A stretch of 63,205 nt of DNA from positions 1 through 63,205 of the forward strand of contig JAJDXM010000023.1 of assembly GCA_022823225.1 (NCBI GenBank), in the 5' to 3' direction. The notes beneath the pieces were generated by a model that saw only the letters and a list, made by a program, of their open reading frames with translations, made no database searches and was not told where the DNA came from. A program made the position numbers and the translations under genes. This DNA is from Gemmatimonadota bacterium (lineage in GTDB: Bacteria > Gemmatimonadota > Gemmatimonadetes > Longimicrobiales > Gaopeijiaceae). Position 1 is the stretch's first letter, and each line of letters opens with the position of its first letter. This document shows positions 27,927 to 36,811 of this stretch, in pieces.

Positions 27927-28853
27927 ATGGTCCCGCCGAACTGCAGAACCCGCTCCCGAGACTCGCTGCTCCGCCTCGCAGTCGCGCCGCTCCTCTTGAT
28001 GGCGCTCGGCGCATTGTCCGCGCCCCGGGCCGCAGCCGCCCAGGGGCCCGGACAGACCTTCCAGGATTGCGAAAGCTGTCCGCTGATGGTGGTCGTTCCT
28101 TCGGGCAACTTCACGATGGGGTCTCCCGACGGAGAAGATGGGCGGTACCGGCTCGAGGGGCCGCAGCACACGGTCGCGATCGCTTCGCCGTTTGCCGTCG
28201 GCGTCCACGAGGTGACCTTCGAGGAGTGGGATGCGTGCGTTCGTGCCGGCGGGTGCGGCGGCTACAGCCCCGGGGACGAGGGGTGGGGGCGGGGCCGGCG
28301 TCCGGTGATCAATGTGAGCTGGGAGGACGCGAACGGCTTCGTGGCGTGGCTTTCGCGGGAGACCGGAGAAGACTATCGCCTGCCTACCGAGGCGGAGTGG
28401 GAATACGTGGCCCGGGCGGGGACGGAGACGGCGCGGCATTGGGGTGAAGACGCCTCGGAGCAGTGCAGGTACGCCAACGGCCTCGACCAGGATCTCGCTC
28501 GAACGGACGAGGGACGCGCCTGGATGCAGGAGTACAGTCGGTTGAACCCCGCGCCGTGCGCCGACGGGCACGGGCGGACCGCGCCGGTGGGAAGCTACCC
28601 GGCCAACGCGTTCGGCCTGTACGACGTCATGGGCAACGTGAACGAATGGACGCAGGACTGCTGGAACAACAGCCATTCCGGTGCGTCCGGCGACGGAAGC
28701 GCCCGGCAGTCGGGCGATTGTGCCGCGCGCGCGTTGCGCGGCGGCGGTTGGATGGGCGGCTCGCGCGTCCTCCGCTCGGCCTTCCGGCTCGGATACCCGG
28801 CCGGCAACCGGTACTTCCTCGTCGGCTTTCGCGTCGCCCGGGATTTGAACTAG
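27927..28853 (+). CDS. Exported SUMF1/FGE-fold protein without catalytic cysteines
   Basis: About 308 residues. A signal peptide (RLAVAPLLLMALGALSAPRAAAA) is followed by a formylglycine-generating-enzyme-type domain: VVPSGNFTMGS, HEVTFEEWDAC, RPVINVSWEDANGFVAWLS, YRLPTEAEWEYVARAG, AFGLYDVMGNVNEWTQDCW and a C-terminal RGGGW...FRLGY...VGFRVAR. The two cysteines that make FGE an oxidase are absent from the GGGWMGGSRVLRSAFR region, so sulfatase activation is unlikely. A more upstream ATG (27867) lies in promoter-like sequence (ATTATATGCTA), so 27927 is preferred. Confidence 0.82.
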   Translation: MVPPNCRTRSRDSLLRLAVAPLLLMALGALSAPRAAAAQGPGQTFQDCESCPLMVVVPSGNFTMGSPDGEDGRYRLEGPQHTVAIASPFAVGVHEVTFEEWDACVRAGGCGGYSPGDEGWGRGRRPVINVSWEDANGFVAWLSRETGEDYRLPTEAEWEYVARAGTETARHWGEDASEQCRYANGLDQDLARTDEGRAWMQEYSRLNPAPCADGHGRTAPVGSYPANAFGLYDVMGNVNEWTQDCWNNSHSGASGDGSARQSGDCAARALRGGGWMGGSRVLRSAFRLGYPAGNRYFLVGFRVARDLN

Positions 28854-28870
28854 CCAGTCAATCCGGCCAG

Positions 28871-29374
28871 TCAGTCTCCTTCGACCAGCTCCACCAGCAC
28901 CCCCCCGGCGGTCCGGGGGTGCATGAAGGCGATCCGGTGCCCCCGCGCCCCGGTCATCGGGGCTTCGGAGGTGAACCGGTAGCCCTGCGCCGCGAGCAGC
29001 TTCATCGCCCGCTCCACATCCGGCACCCGGTAGGCGATGTGGTGGAGGCCCGGCCCGCGCCGGTCGAGGAAGCGGGCAACCCCATTGTCCGGGCCGAGCG
29101 GACGAATCAGCTCCACATTCCCCACGAAGCAGATCTCGACGCCCTGCGACTCGACCCTCTCCGGGCGGGTTGCCGGGGCGCCCGAAAGCTGCTCCAGGAG
29201 CGGGACCGCATCGTCGAAGGAGCGCACGGCGATGGCCGCGTGGTCCAGAGTCGGGGTCTCCGCCAACGCTGCGGCCGAGCGTTCCGGCGGGCGTGCGGCC
29301 AGGGGTTCCGGCGGGAGTCCGGCCGTGTCATCCGGCGGGCCTTCGGCCGAGGTTTCGGGCTCCCCAGGTGGCAT
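28871..29374 (-). CDS. mce: Methylmalonyl-CoA epimerase-like VOC protein
   Basis: A 167-residue glyoxalase/VOC-fold protein. The metal ligands expected for methylmalonyl-CoA epimerase can be placed: H in LDHAAIAV, E in VELIRPL, H in GLHHIAYRV, and E in VLVELVE. The GPDNGVARFLDRRGPG segment is typical of the epimerase, which interconverts (R)- and (S)-methylmalonyl-CoA in propionate metabolism. A Pro/Glu-rich N-terminal extension of about 45 residues precedes the domain. It is divergent from trxA, with overlapping promoter-like boxes between them. Confidence 0.85.
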   Translation of the reverse strand: MPPGEPETSAEGPPDDTAGLPPEPLAARPPERSAAALAETPTLDHAAIAVRSFDDAVPLLEQLSGAPATRPERVESQGVEICFVGNVELIRPLGPDNGVARFLDRRGPGLHHIAYRVPDVERAMKLLAAQGYRFTSEAPMTGARGHRIAFMHPRTAGGVLVELVEGD

Positions 29375-29378
29375 TGTG

Positions 29379-29408
29379 TTCAACTTCGCGGGTCGGTGAG
29401 TGTAGAAT
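29379..29408 (+). promoter_or_regulatory. Possible trxA promoter in the mce-trxA divergent region
   Basis: TTCAAC (29379-29384) and TAGAAT (29403-29408) are 18 bases apart. On the other strand TACACT (29404-29399) could serve as a -10 for the epimerase gene, so the two start regions would overlap. Matches are moderate. Confidence 0.3.
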
Positions 29409-29518
29409 AGAAGGACAGGATCCTTCGGCAGGACCGGTTCGTCCGCGTGAGGCGGGTGTCCCATGCGGACCGGCCCGGTGACCCCGCCGCTCAACTTCAC
29501 TTTGAGGGTTACTCAATA

Positions 29519-29851
29519 ATGGCTGACAACACGAACCTCGTCACCATCACCGACGACAACTTCAAGGAACAGGTCGAGGACCACGAGGGCCTTTCCATGA
29601 TCGACTTCTGGGCCGAGTGGTGCGGTCCGTGCCGGATCATCGGGCCCGTGGTCGCCGAGCTGGCGGACGACTTCGCCGGCCGGGTCAGGGTGGGCAAGCT
29701 GGACGTGGACGCGAACATGTCCACTTCGATGCGCTTCGGCGTACGCTCCATCCCGACCATCCTCTTCTTCAAGGGCGGAGAGCATGTCGACACCGTGATC
29801 GGCGCCGTGCCGAAGGCACACCTGGAGCAGAAGATCGAGCAGCACCTGTAG
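29519..29851 (+). CDS. trxA: Thioredoxin
   Basis: A 110-residue thioredoxin with the active site WCGPC (C35, C38), the FWAEW segment before it, the cis-proline in VRSIPTILFFKGG, and a normal length. It reduces cytoplasmic disulfides using electrons from thioredoxin reductase. ATG 29519 follows a GAGGG-type ribosome-binding site. The stop codon TAG (29849-29851) is immediately joined to, and overlaps, the left terminal repeat of the dispersed element at 29851-30022. Confidence 0.96.
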   Translation: MADNTNLVTITDDNFKEQVEDHEGLSMIDFWAEWCGPCRIIGPVVAELADDFAGRVRVGKLDVDANMSTSMRFGVRSIPTILFFKGGEHVDTVIGAVPKAHLEQKIEQHL

Positions 29852-30022
29852 CAGCCCGTGGACAGAATCCCCCCGGCATTCGATCGGCGATGCATCCGGG
29901 CTGGACCGCTCCGCTCTGCGTTGCTCCTCGGGCGAATGGCGCTGCCATTCACCTCTCGTCGCGCCTTGTCAGCCCGGCGCCTCGCCGCTCTCGGTACTCG
30001 GGCGGCTCTGTCCACCGACTGC
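29851..30022 (+). repeat. Dispersed TIR repeat, copy B
   Basis: A 172-base element between trxA and rsmI. The left end is GCAGCCCGTGGA (29851-29862) and the right end TCCACCGACTGC (30011-30022), imperfect inverted repeats of each other. The central hairpin is at 29930-29953 (GGGCGAATGGC, loop GCT, GCCATTCACC). The 13-mer TAGCAGCCCGTGG occurs on both sides (29849-29861 and 30023-30035), the second copy containing the rsmI start codon. The AT-rich middle found in the copy at 40710-40956 is missing here. Confidence 0.85.
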
Positions 30023-30031
30023 TAGCAGCCC

Positions 30032-30913
30032 GTGGCGGGCAGGCTCTTCGTGGTGGCGACCCCGATCGGGAATCTGTCGGACCTGTCCGTCCGCGCGGGC
30101 GAGGTTCTTGCCGCGGCCCGCCACATACTCGCGGAGGACACGCGGCGCGCACGGGTCCTCCTCTCCCATATCGGGGTGGCCGGGCGTCCGGTGTCGCTGC
30201 ATGCGCACAACGAGGCGTCCCGGGCCGCTCGGGCCATTCGGTGGCTGGCGCGCGGCGACGATGTCGCGCTCGTATCGGACGCGGGCACGCCGCTCCTCTC
30301 CGATCCGGGCGAGCGGCTGGTGCGCGCCGCGGTGGACGCGGGCCACGAAGTCGTGGCGCTCCCAGGCCCGTCGGCGGTGCTCGCGGCACTGGTGGCCTCC
30401 GCCTTACCTTGTGTCCCGTTCACCTTTGTGGGCTTCCTGCCGCGCAAGGCGGGGAAGCGTGCCCGAGCGCTGGAGCGGATCATCGACGCAACCGAGACCA
30501 CGGTGCTCTTCGAGTCTCCGGCGCGCCTGCTTTCCCTGCTGGATGATCTAGCCGGGATGGACGCGGGCGCTGCGCGGCGCGTGGCGGTCTGCCGCGAGAT
30601 CACCAAGGTGCACGAGGAGGTCGTGCGCGGCACGCCGGACGAGGTGGCCGGCCACTTCCGCGAACGTCGGCCGCGGGGCGAGGTGACGGTCGTGGTGGAG
30701 GGGCGGAGGGGCGGTGGTGGGCGGGTGGCCTCCGAGTCGCTCGACGTGCTGGCCAGGGAAGCGGTGGACGCCGGGCTGGCGCCGTCTGCGGCCGCGCGCG
30801 AGGTGGCCCGGCGGGCCGGCGTGCGCAGGGGCGAGGCGTATGAAGCCGTGATGAGGGCGAAACAGGCGGATGGCGGGGACGCGGGCCGGCCGGCCCGCGG
30901 GGAGGACGGGTGA
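30032..30913 (+). CDS. rsmI: 16S rRNA (cytidine-1402 2'-O)-methyltransferase
   Basis: A 293-residue RsmI, which methylates the ribose of C1402 in the decoding centre using S-adenosylmethionine. Family motifs are clear: LFVVATPIGNLSDLS at the N-terminus, LAEDTRRARVLL, VALVSDAGTPLLSDPG, and ALPGPSAVLAALVASALP, with PFTFVGFLPRK. A C-terminal helical domain follows (LAREAVDAGLAPSAAAREVA). GTG 30032 lies in the direct repeat that borders the preceding element, so the element abuts the translation start. The stop overlaps the next GTG. Confidence 0.94.
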   Translation: MAGRLFVVATPIGNLSDLSVRAGEVLAAARHILAEDTRRARVLLSHIGVAGRPVSLHAHNEASRAARAIRWLARGDDVALVSDAGTPLLSDPGERLVRAAVDAGHEVVALPGPSAVLAALVASALPCVPFTFVGFLPRKAGKRARALERIIDATETTVLFESPARLLSLLDDLAGMDAGAARRVAVCREITKVHEEVVRGTPDEVAGHFRERRPRGEVTVVVEGRRGGGGRVASESLDVLAREAVDAGLAPSAAAREVARRAGVRRGEAYEAVMRAKQADGGDAGRPARGEDG

Positions 30914-31623
30914 CCGGGCGGCGGGCGTGCCGGGCCGCCGGGTGCGCGGGAATGGCAGGCGTGCTTGCGGTGGCCGCATTCGCCGCCGCCGTGCCGGACA
31001 CCGCGACCGCCCAGGCGAACGGCCCCGTCACGATCGCGCGCCTGCAGTACGACGGCGGCGGCGACTGGTATGCCAACCCGTCCTCGCTTCCCAATCTGCT
31101 GGCCGAGGTGGAGGCGCGGACCGGGATCGAAACGGCGGAGCGCGAGGTGGCCGTGCGTCCCACGGATCCCGCGCTGCGCGATTTCCCCTTCCTCTACATG
31201 ACCGGACACGGCAACGTCCGCTTCACCCCGGACGAGCGCCTGGCGCTGCGCCGGTACCTGCTTGGAGGCGGGTTCCTCCACGCCGACGACAACTACGGCA
31301 TGGACGAATCGTTCCGGGAAGAGATCGCGCGCATCTTCCCGGACCGGGAACTCGTTGAGCTTCCGGACGAGCATCCGGTCTTTCACGCTCCGTACGAGTT
31401 TCCGGGCGGACTGCCGAAGATTCACGAACACGACGGTGCGCCGCCGCAGGCTTTCGGTATATTCCATAATGGCAGGCTCGTGGTGATATACACTTACGAG
31501 ACGGACCTGGGTGACGGGTGGGAGGATCCCGATGTGCATGATGATGCTCCCGAGGTCAGAGAGGATGCGCTCCGCATGGGCGTCAACATCTTCATCTTCG
31601 CGATGACGCAGGCCGTCCCGTGA
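30910..31623 (+). CDS. Exported DUF4159 protein
   Basis: A 237-residue protein with a signal peptide (about residues 1-35, cleavage near ATAQA). The DUF4159 pattern is visible: IARLQYDGGGDWYANPSSLPNLL, FPFLYMTGHGNVRFT, LRRYLLGGGFLHADDNYGMD and HPVFHAPYEFPGGLPK. The fold is related to class I glutamine-amidotransferase-like domains, but no catalytic cysteine is seen. DUF4159 genes are known to sit with MoxR ATPases and DUF58/BatA-type proteins; here only DUF4175 follows. It overlaps rsmI and the next gene by four bases (GTGA) each. Confidence 0.88.
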   Translation: MTGRRACRAAGCAGMAGVLAVAAFAAAVPDTATAQANGPVTIARLQYDGGGDWYANPSSLPNLLAEVEARTGIETAEREVAVRPTDPALRDFPFLYMTGHGNVRFTPDERLALRRYLLGGGFLHADDNYGMDESFREEIARIFPDRELVELPDEHPVFHAPYEFPGGLPKIHEHDGAPPQAFGIFHNGRLVVIYTYETDLGDGWEDPDVHDDAPEVREDALRMGVNIFIFAMTQAVP

Positions 31624-34600
31624 GCGCAGCCACCCGGATCGCCGTTGCCGTCGAGGGCGTGCGAGGTCACTTGGCCAGATCGATCGCCCTCACCGTGGGC
31701 GCGTGGTGCGCGACCGGGCTTCTCGCCGTCCTTGTCACGGCCCCGGCACTGGCCGGCGGGGAGGGATGGAACGCGGGCAGTCCCGTCCCGCTTCTGATGG
31801 TGGGGCTCATGCTCGCACTGGTGTTGGCCGGCGTCTGGTACTGGCGGAAGCAGGGGCGGCGGTGGTGCGCCGAGCACCGGATCACGCGCGCCATGGACGG
31901 GACCGCGGGGCTGGAGGAGGGCGCGGTTCTCGGGGGCCTCGAACTGTCGCGCTTCGCCCCTCCGGGGACCTCCGCGGGACTGCGCGAACTAGCCCTCGAG
32001 CGGGTCGGAAGCCGCCTCGACGGCGACGCCAGGTCTCTTTCCGGGACCCTCGGAGAACGGGTCGGCCGGGATCAGCGCCGCGGGGTCATCGCCTTCCTTG
32101 CCGCGATTCCTGCCGCCCTGCTGGTGATGGGCCTCGCTCCGGCCCGCACCTTCACCGCATGGGACGGGCTGTTGCATCCCATCGCGGTGCTCGCCGAGCC
32201 CACCCTCCCCCCCATCACCGTCGCGCCCGGCACGGTCGAGGTCGCCCGGGGCGAAGTGGTCGAGATCTCTGCGCACGCGCCACTTCGTGACACCGTCACG
32301 CTCAGCTGGGACATCACGGGGCAGGTCACGCGGTCGCGCCCGATTGCGCTCACGGGGGGCACCGGCACGGCGCCGCTTCCCCCGCTCGCGGCCGAGACGC
32401 GGTACTGGATCGAAGCCCCCGACGGCGCGCGCAGCGATGTCCATACCCTCACCCCCGTCGACCCGCTCTTCGTCAACACCTTTTCGGTGGAGTTGACATA
32501 CCCCCCCCACACGGGGATCCCCCCCGGCGAATACCGGAACGAGGTTCCCCCGCTTGTCATCCCGGCGGGCACGCACCTTCGTCTTCGCGGCCATGGCAGC
32601 CGCGCGATCGGCACCGCCGCCCTGACGGCCGACGACGGCAGCCAGGCCGTGGCTTTCGAGGTTCGCGGCATCGGCTTCGAGGCCGGCTGGGTCCCGGTGC
32701 GCGGCGGCAGCTACCATTGGACCTTCACGGACGCGGGCGGAGGAGAGGCCGCCGCCTTCCCACCCCCCCTCGAGGTGGAGGTCGTCCCCGACCAGCCCCC
32801 GGAGATTGCGATCGTCTACCCGGGCGTGGACACGGTGATGCCCATCGATCTCCGCCAGCCCCTCGTCATCCGGACGCAGGACGACTACGGCATCGCGCGG
32901 GTGGAAATCGTGGTGCGCCGGATCAGCGCCACCGGCGAGGCGGGCGAACCGGTCGTGCACGGCGTCGACCTGGCAGGCTCGGCGGGGGCGGTCGTGCGTC
33001 CCCTGCTCGACATGTCGTCCTGGGCCCTGTCGCCGGGCGACACCATCCGGTACCTGGCGCGCGCGGTGGACAACAACCCGTCGCCCCGGACGCGCGAGAG
33101 CGAGGAGTATCTGCTGTGGATCGGGGGCGTGACCGAACTTGGGCGGGCCGCGCAGGAGGAACTGGACCGCGCCGCCGAGGGCTTGGAGGAACTCGCGGAG
33201 GAGGCGCGCAGGGCGGAGGAGGAGGCCCGCGACCTCCAGGCGCTGAGCGAGGCGGAGGCGAGCCGCGACGGGAATCGCCAGGATCAGGTGCGGTTCGAGG
33301 ACAGGGAGGAGATCGCGCAGGCGCTCGAGCGCCAGGACGAGTCGATGCAGGCGGTCGATTCGCTGCGGCGCGAGCTGGAGGAGCTCAGGGACGCGCTCAG
33401 GGACGCCGGACTGGCGGACCCGGAGCTGCAGGAAGAGCTGCAGGCTCTGGAGGAGTTCCTTGAGCAGGCTGCCCCCGACGAGAAACGGGACGAACTGGCG
33501 GCGCTGGAGGAGCAGCTCTCGCAGATGGATCCCGAAGAGTTGCAGAGGGCGATGGAGCAGTTGGTGGCTGACCGGGAACGCCTGCGGGAGCGCCTCGAGG
33601 ACACGCTCGAACGATTTCGGGATGCCGCCCTGGATCAGGATTTCCGGGCAACCGGCAAGGAGGCCGAGGAACTGGCCGAGGAACAGGAGATCCTGGCCCA
33701 GGCGATGCTGGAGGGCGGCGAGGAAGAACTCCGGGCGCGGCAGCAGGCGGAGCTCGATGCCCAGGCGGAGCAGTTGCAGCAGCGGTTGGAGAACCTCGAG
33801 CAGAGGCTCCAGGAGGCCGGCGAACAGAATGCTCAGGCCGGTGTTCAGGAGGCGCGCCAGCAGATGCAGCAGGCCCGCCAGCAGATGCAGCAGGCCGCCC
33901 AGCTATCCATGCAGGGCCAGCAGCAGGCCGCGGGCGAGCAGGCCCAGCAGGCCGCGGGCGACCTGTCGCAGGTCTCCCAGCAGCTGAACCAGGCGCAGAT
34001 GCAGATGCAGATGCAGCAGATGGAGGCCATCCGTGCGGCGCTGGGCCGTACCGCGGTGGACGCGCTCGCGCTGGCGCGCCGGCAGACGGATCTGCGCGAC
34101 GAGATGCAGAGGGCCGGTCCGTCGGAGCTCGCCGAGATGCGCGGTGACGAGGCGGCCATCGCGCAGGGACTCCGCAACCTCGCGGAGAACTACGCGGAAG
34201 ACACCGAAATGGCGGCCCCGGGCGCGCGCGACCTCCTGGAGGCGATCGGAAGGGCCATGGAGGAACTCGACGCCACCATCGATGCGATGGAGAGGCCCAG
34301 GTCCCAGGGGCCGTCGCCGTCGGCGGAGGCCGAGAAGGTGGTGCGCACCCTCAACGAGGTGGCCCGCATGGCCATGACCGCGGGGCAGCGGCAGGGCGAG
34401 GCCCAGAGCGCCGCGTCCGCGTCGCAACAGATGATGCAGCAGCTCCAGCAGCTTGCTCAACAGCAGGGCGAGATCATGGAGGACGCATCTGCGCTGACCC
34501 CGATGCGCCTGGGCGACGAGACGATGTCGCGGCAAGTGGAGGAGATGGCGGACCGCCAGGAGCAGGTGGCCGAGGAGCTCGGCGAGATGTCCGGGGAGAG

Positions 34601-35009
34601 GCAGCAGGAGGAGGGTCCCCTCGGAGATCTGTCGGCGCTCGCGCAGGAAGCGGAGCAGCTTGCGGAAGCGCTCGCCCGGGGCCGCCTCGATCCGGAGGTG
34701 CTGCGCCGTCAGGAACGTCTCTTCCACCGCCTTCTCGACGCCGGACGAACCCTGGAGCAGGACGAGGAGTCCGAGGAGCGCGAATCGGAGCGGCCCGGGG
34801 CGTTCACGCGCGAAGGGGCGAGTGCGCTGACTCCGGGCTCCCTGAACGCGCTGCGCTATGAACTGCCCGGGGCCGCGGCGCTGAGGGCGCTCTCCCCCGC
34901 CCAGCGCGCCCTCGTGGTGCGGTACTTCGAGCGGCTGAACGGTACGGCACGGGGCGGGTCCGTGCCGCCGGGCGTCCCGGGTCCGGCCGACGCCGGGGGG
35001 CGCCGGTGA
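31620..35009 (+). CDS. DUF4175-family giant membrane/coiled-coil protein
   Basis: A 1129-residue protein. The N-terminus has three hydrophobic segments (about residues 20-45, 55-75 and 155-178), followed by an Ig-like beta region (about 195-480). The second half is extremely rich in Glu, Gln, Met and Ala, with long heptad-like stretches such as repeats of RQQMQQA around 33850-34020. This matches DUF4175 proteins. It probably spans the inner membrane with a large periplasmic coiled coil. It starts in the DUF4159 stop and ends in the start of the helical-repeat gene. The molecular role is unknown. Confidence 0.88.
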   Translation: MSAATRIAVAVEGVRGHLARSIALTVGAWCATGLLAVLVTAPALAGGEGWNAGSPVPLLMVGLMLALVLAGVWYWRKQGRRWCAEHRITRAMDGTAGLEEGAVLGGLELSRFAPPGTSAGLRELALERVGSRLDGDARSLSGTLGERVGRDQRRGVIAFLAAIPAALLVMGLAPARTFTAWDGLLHPIAVLAEPTLPPITVAPGTVEVARGEVVEISAHAPLRDTVTLSWDITGQVTRSRPIALTGGTGTAPLPPLAAETRYWIEAPDGARSDVHTLTPVDPLFVNTFSVELTYPPHTGIPPGEYRNEVPPLVIPAGTHLRLRGHGSRAIGTAALTADDGSQAVAFEVRGIGFEAGWVPVRGGSYHWTFTDAGGGEAAAFPPPLEVEVVPDQPPEIAIVYPGVDTVMPIDLRQPLVIRTQDDYGIARVEIVVRRISATGEAGEPVVHGVDLAGSAGAVVRPLLDMSSWALSPGDTIRYLARAVDNNPSPRTRESEEYLLWIGGVTELGRAAQEELDRAAEGLEELAEEARRAEEEARDLQALSEAEASRDGNRQDQVRFEDREEIAQALERQDESMQAVDSLRRELEELRDALRDAGLADPELQEELQALEEFLEQAAPDEKRDELAALEEQLSQMDPEELQRAMEQLVADRERLRERLEDTLERFRDAALDQDFRATGKEAEELAEEQEILAQAMLEGGEEELRARQQAELDAQAEQLQQRLENLEQRLQEAGEQNAQAGVQEARQQMQQARQQMQQAAQLSMQGQQQAAGEQAQQAAGDLSQVSQQLNQAQMQMQMQQMEAIRAALGRTAVDALALARRQTDLRDEMQRAGPSELAEMRGDEAAIAQGLRNLAENYAEDTEMAAPGARDLLEAIGRAMEELDATIDAMERPRSQGPSPSAEAEKVVRTLNEVARMAMTAGQRQGEAQSAASASQQMMQQLQQLAQQQGEIMEDASALTPMRLGDETMSRQVEEMADRQEQVAEELGEMSGERQQEEGPLGDLSALAQEAEQLAEALARGRLDPEVLRRQERLFHRLLDAGRTLEQDEESEERESERPGAFTREGASALTPGSLNALRYELPGAAALRALSPAQRALVVRYFERLNGTARGGSVPPGVPGPADAGGRR

Positions 35010-36811
35010 TCAGGCGGGCCGGGCGGCGGTTCGGCCTGGCGGGGATCGCGCTCGGCGTCGCGCAGCTGGCGCTGGCCGTTCTGCCGCTTGCCGCTGTACA
35101 GCGCACCGACGGCCGTCAGGAGAGCCGGATGCTCCGCGAGGCATCGGGGCATGAGGCGCGCGGCGATTTGAAGGAAGCGGAGGCCACGCTGCGGGAGCTG
35201 CTCGGGCTGCAGCCCGGGTCGTCGTCCGCCGTTTTTGCGCTGGAACGTGTACTGCGCCTGGACGAACGCCTGACCGAGGTGCTGCCGGTCTTCGACCGAT
35301 ACCTGGCCGAGCGCCCCTCCGCGAACCGGGTCTGGGAGCACAAGGCCCGCGTTCTGGTGGAGATCGATTCGCTCTCCGCCCTGGAAGTGACCGTGGAGAA
35401 CTGGATCAGGGCCGTACCGGGGTCGCCCGAGCCCTGGCGCGGGGGAGCACGGGTCGTTGGCGAAGCGCTCGGCGCGGAGAAGGCCGCCGCATTGATCGAG
35501 GAGGGACTGCAGGTTCTCGGTGACCCTCCTCTATTGCTGGTGGAGTTGGGAGAGATGGAGTTCGCGGCGGGACGCCCGGAGGCGGGGGCGTCGGCCTGGG
35601 CTCGCGCATTGGGCCGGGACCGGGCGAGGAACGGTCAGATCTTCCGGCTGGTCGAGGATCTGGGAGACCGGCGCGGGGTGGTTGCCGGGTTGATCGTCGC
35701 GGAACTGGGCGCTGAACCGACCAGCGTGGGCCGGTTGGAGGCCGGTGCCGAGCTTGCGTTGCGCGAGGGCATGGAGGACGAGGCACGCGGGCTTGCAGAG
35801 GCTGCCCGCACCCTTCTGGACGAGGGGGAGGAGCGCGCTTTCCTGGAAGGGTTTGCGCGCAAGGCGGAGGATCTGGAGCGGTACGAGAGCGCGGTCTGGG
35901 CATACCTCCGGGTCCGCCAAATGTCCGGCGACTTCGTGGAAGGGCGCGCTGCCGACGAACGTCTCGCGATCGCCGCCCTGGCGACCGGCGACACGGCCGT
36001 CGCGCTTGCGGCGCGGCGCCGGATCACCGAATCGCATGGGCGCGGCACCGCCGAGCGGCGCTCGGCCTGGCTCGAAGAGCTGGACATCCTGGTGGGATCG
36101 CCGGACACCGGCGCCGCTTTTGAGGCGGTGACCGCCTTCAAGGACGAGTACCCGGAAGCGGGTGAACTGGACGTGCTTTCAGCCGCCCTGGCTTCCAGGC
36201 TGCTCGGCGAAGGGAAGCGCGCGGAGGCGATGGAAGTGCTGAGCGGGATCGAGGGTCCCGGCTCGGCTCTGGAGCGCGCCTTCATTCTCCTTGAGGGCGG
36301 CGCGCTGCCCGAAGGCGTCGCGGTGCTCCAGGCCGCGCTTCCGGAACTCGAACCCGCCCACGCCACCGAGATTCTCGAGTTGACCCTCGCGCTCAGCGAA
36401 CTGAGCTCCCCCGGGGCGGCGCTGGCCGCCGGGATCGCGATCGCGCGTCACCGCGGCCACCCCGCGGAAGGGGTCGCCCTCGTGCGCATTGGCGTCGACG
36501 GGATCCCCGCACCCGACCGCCCCGCCATCCTGGCGATGGGCGCTCGCGCGGCCGATCACGCGGACCTCGCCGCGGACGCCACGGCCTTTCGGCGGCGCAT
36601 CGTCGCCGAACACCCCGACGCGCGGGAGTTTCCCGAGGCGGCAATCCGTCTGGCGCGCGCGGTCGCGGCCGACCCCGGGGGCGTGGAAGAGGCCGTAGGC
36701 ATTCTTGAGGCGCTGATCGTCAGCCGCCCGGACAGTCCGGTCGTCCCGGGGGCGCGCCGCGAACTGAGGAGGATCCGGACCGGCAATACCGGCGGGGGGC
36801 GGGAAGGATGA
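35006..36811 (+). CDS. Exported helical-repeat (TPR-like) protein
   Basis: A 601-residue protein with an N-terminal signal or anchor (GIALGVAQLALAVLPLAAV) and many degenerate 34-residue helix pairs, for example EARGDLKEAEATLRELLGLQPGS near residues 50-72, continuing to the C-terminus. Tetratricopeptide-type scaffolds bind partner proteins, and the position between DUF4175 and the AsnB-like gene suggests it joins the same envelope complex. It overlaps both neighbours by four bases. No enzymatic motif is seen. Confidence 0.8.
   Translation: MIRRAGRRFGLAGIALGVAQLALAVLPLAAVQRTDGRQESRMLREASGHEARGDLKEAEATLRELLGLQPGSSSAVFALERVLRLDERLTEVLPVFDRYLAERPSANRVWEHKARVLVEIDSLSALEVTVENWIRAVPGSPEPWRGGARVVGEALGAEKAAALIEEGLQVLGDPPLLLVELGEMEFAAGRPEAGASAWARALGRDRARNGQIFRLVEDLGDRRGVVAGLIVAELGAEPTSVGRLEAGAELALREGMEDEARGLAEAARTLLDEGEERAFLEGFARKAEDLERYESAVWAYLRVRQMSGDFVEGRAADERLAIAALATGDTAVALAARRRITESHGRGTAERRSAWLEELDILVGSPDTGAAFEAVTAFKDEYPEAGELDVLSAALASRLLGEGKRAEAMEVLSGIEGPGSALERAFILLEGGALPEGVAVLQAALPELEPAHATEILELTLALSELSSPGAALAAGIAIARHRGHPAEGVALVRIGVDGIPAPDRPAILAMGARAADHADLAADATAFRRRIVAEHPDAREFPEAAIRLARAVAADPGGVEEAVGILEALIVSRPDSPVVPGARRELRRIRTGNTGGGREG

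Noticed and set aside
27927-28853. Formylglycine-generating enzyme (sulfatase activator)
   Set aside because: The catalytic cysteine pair is missing from the C-terminal motif.
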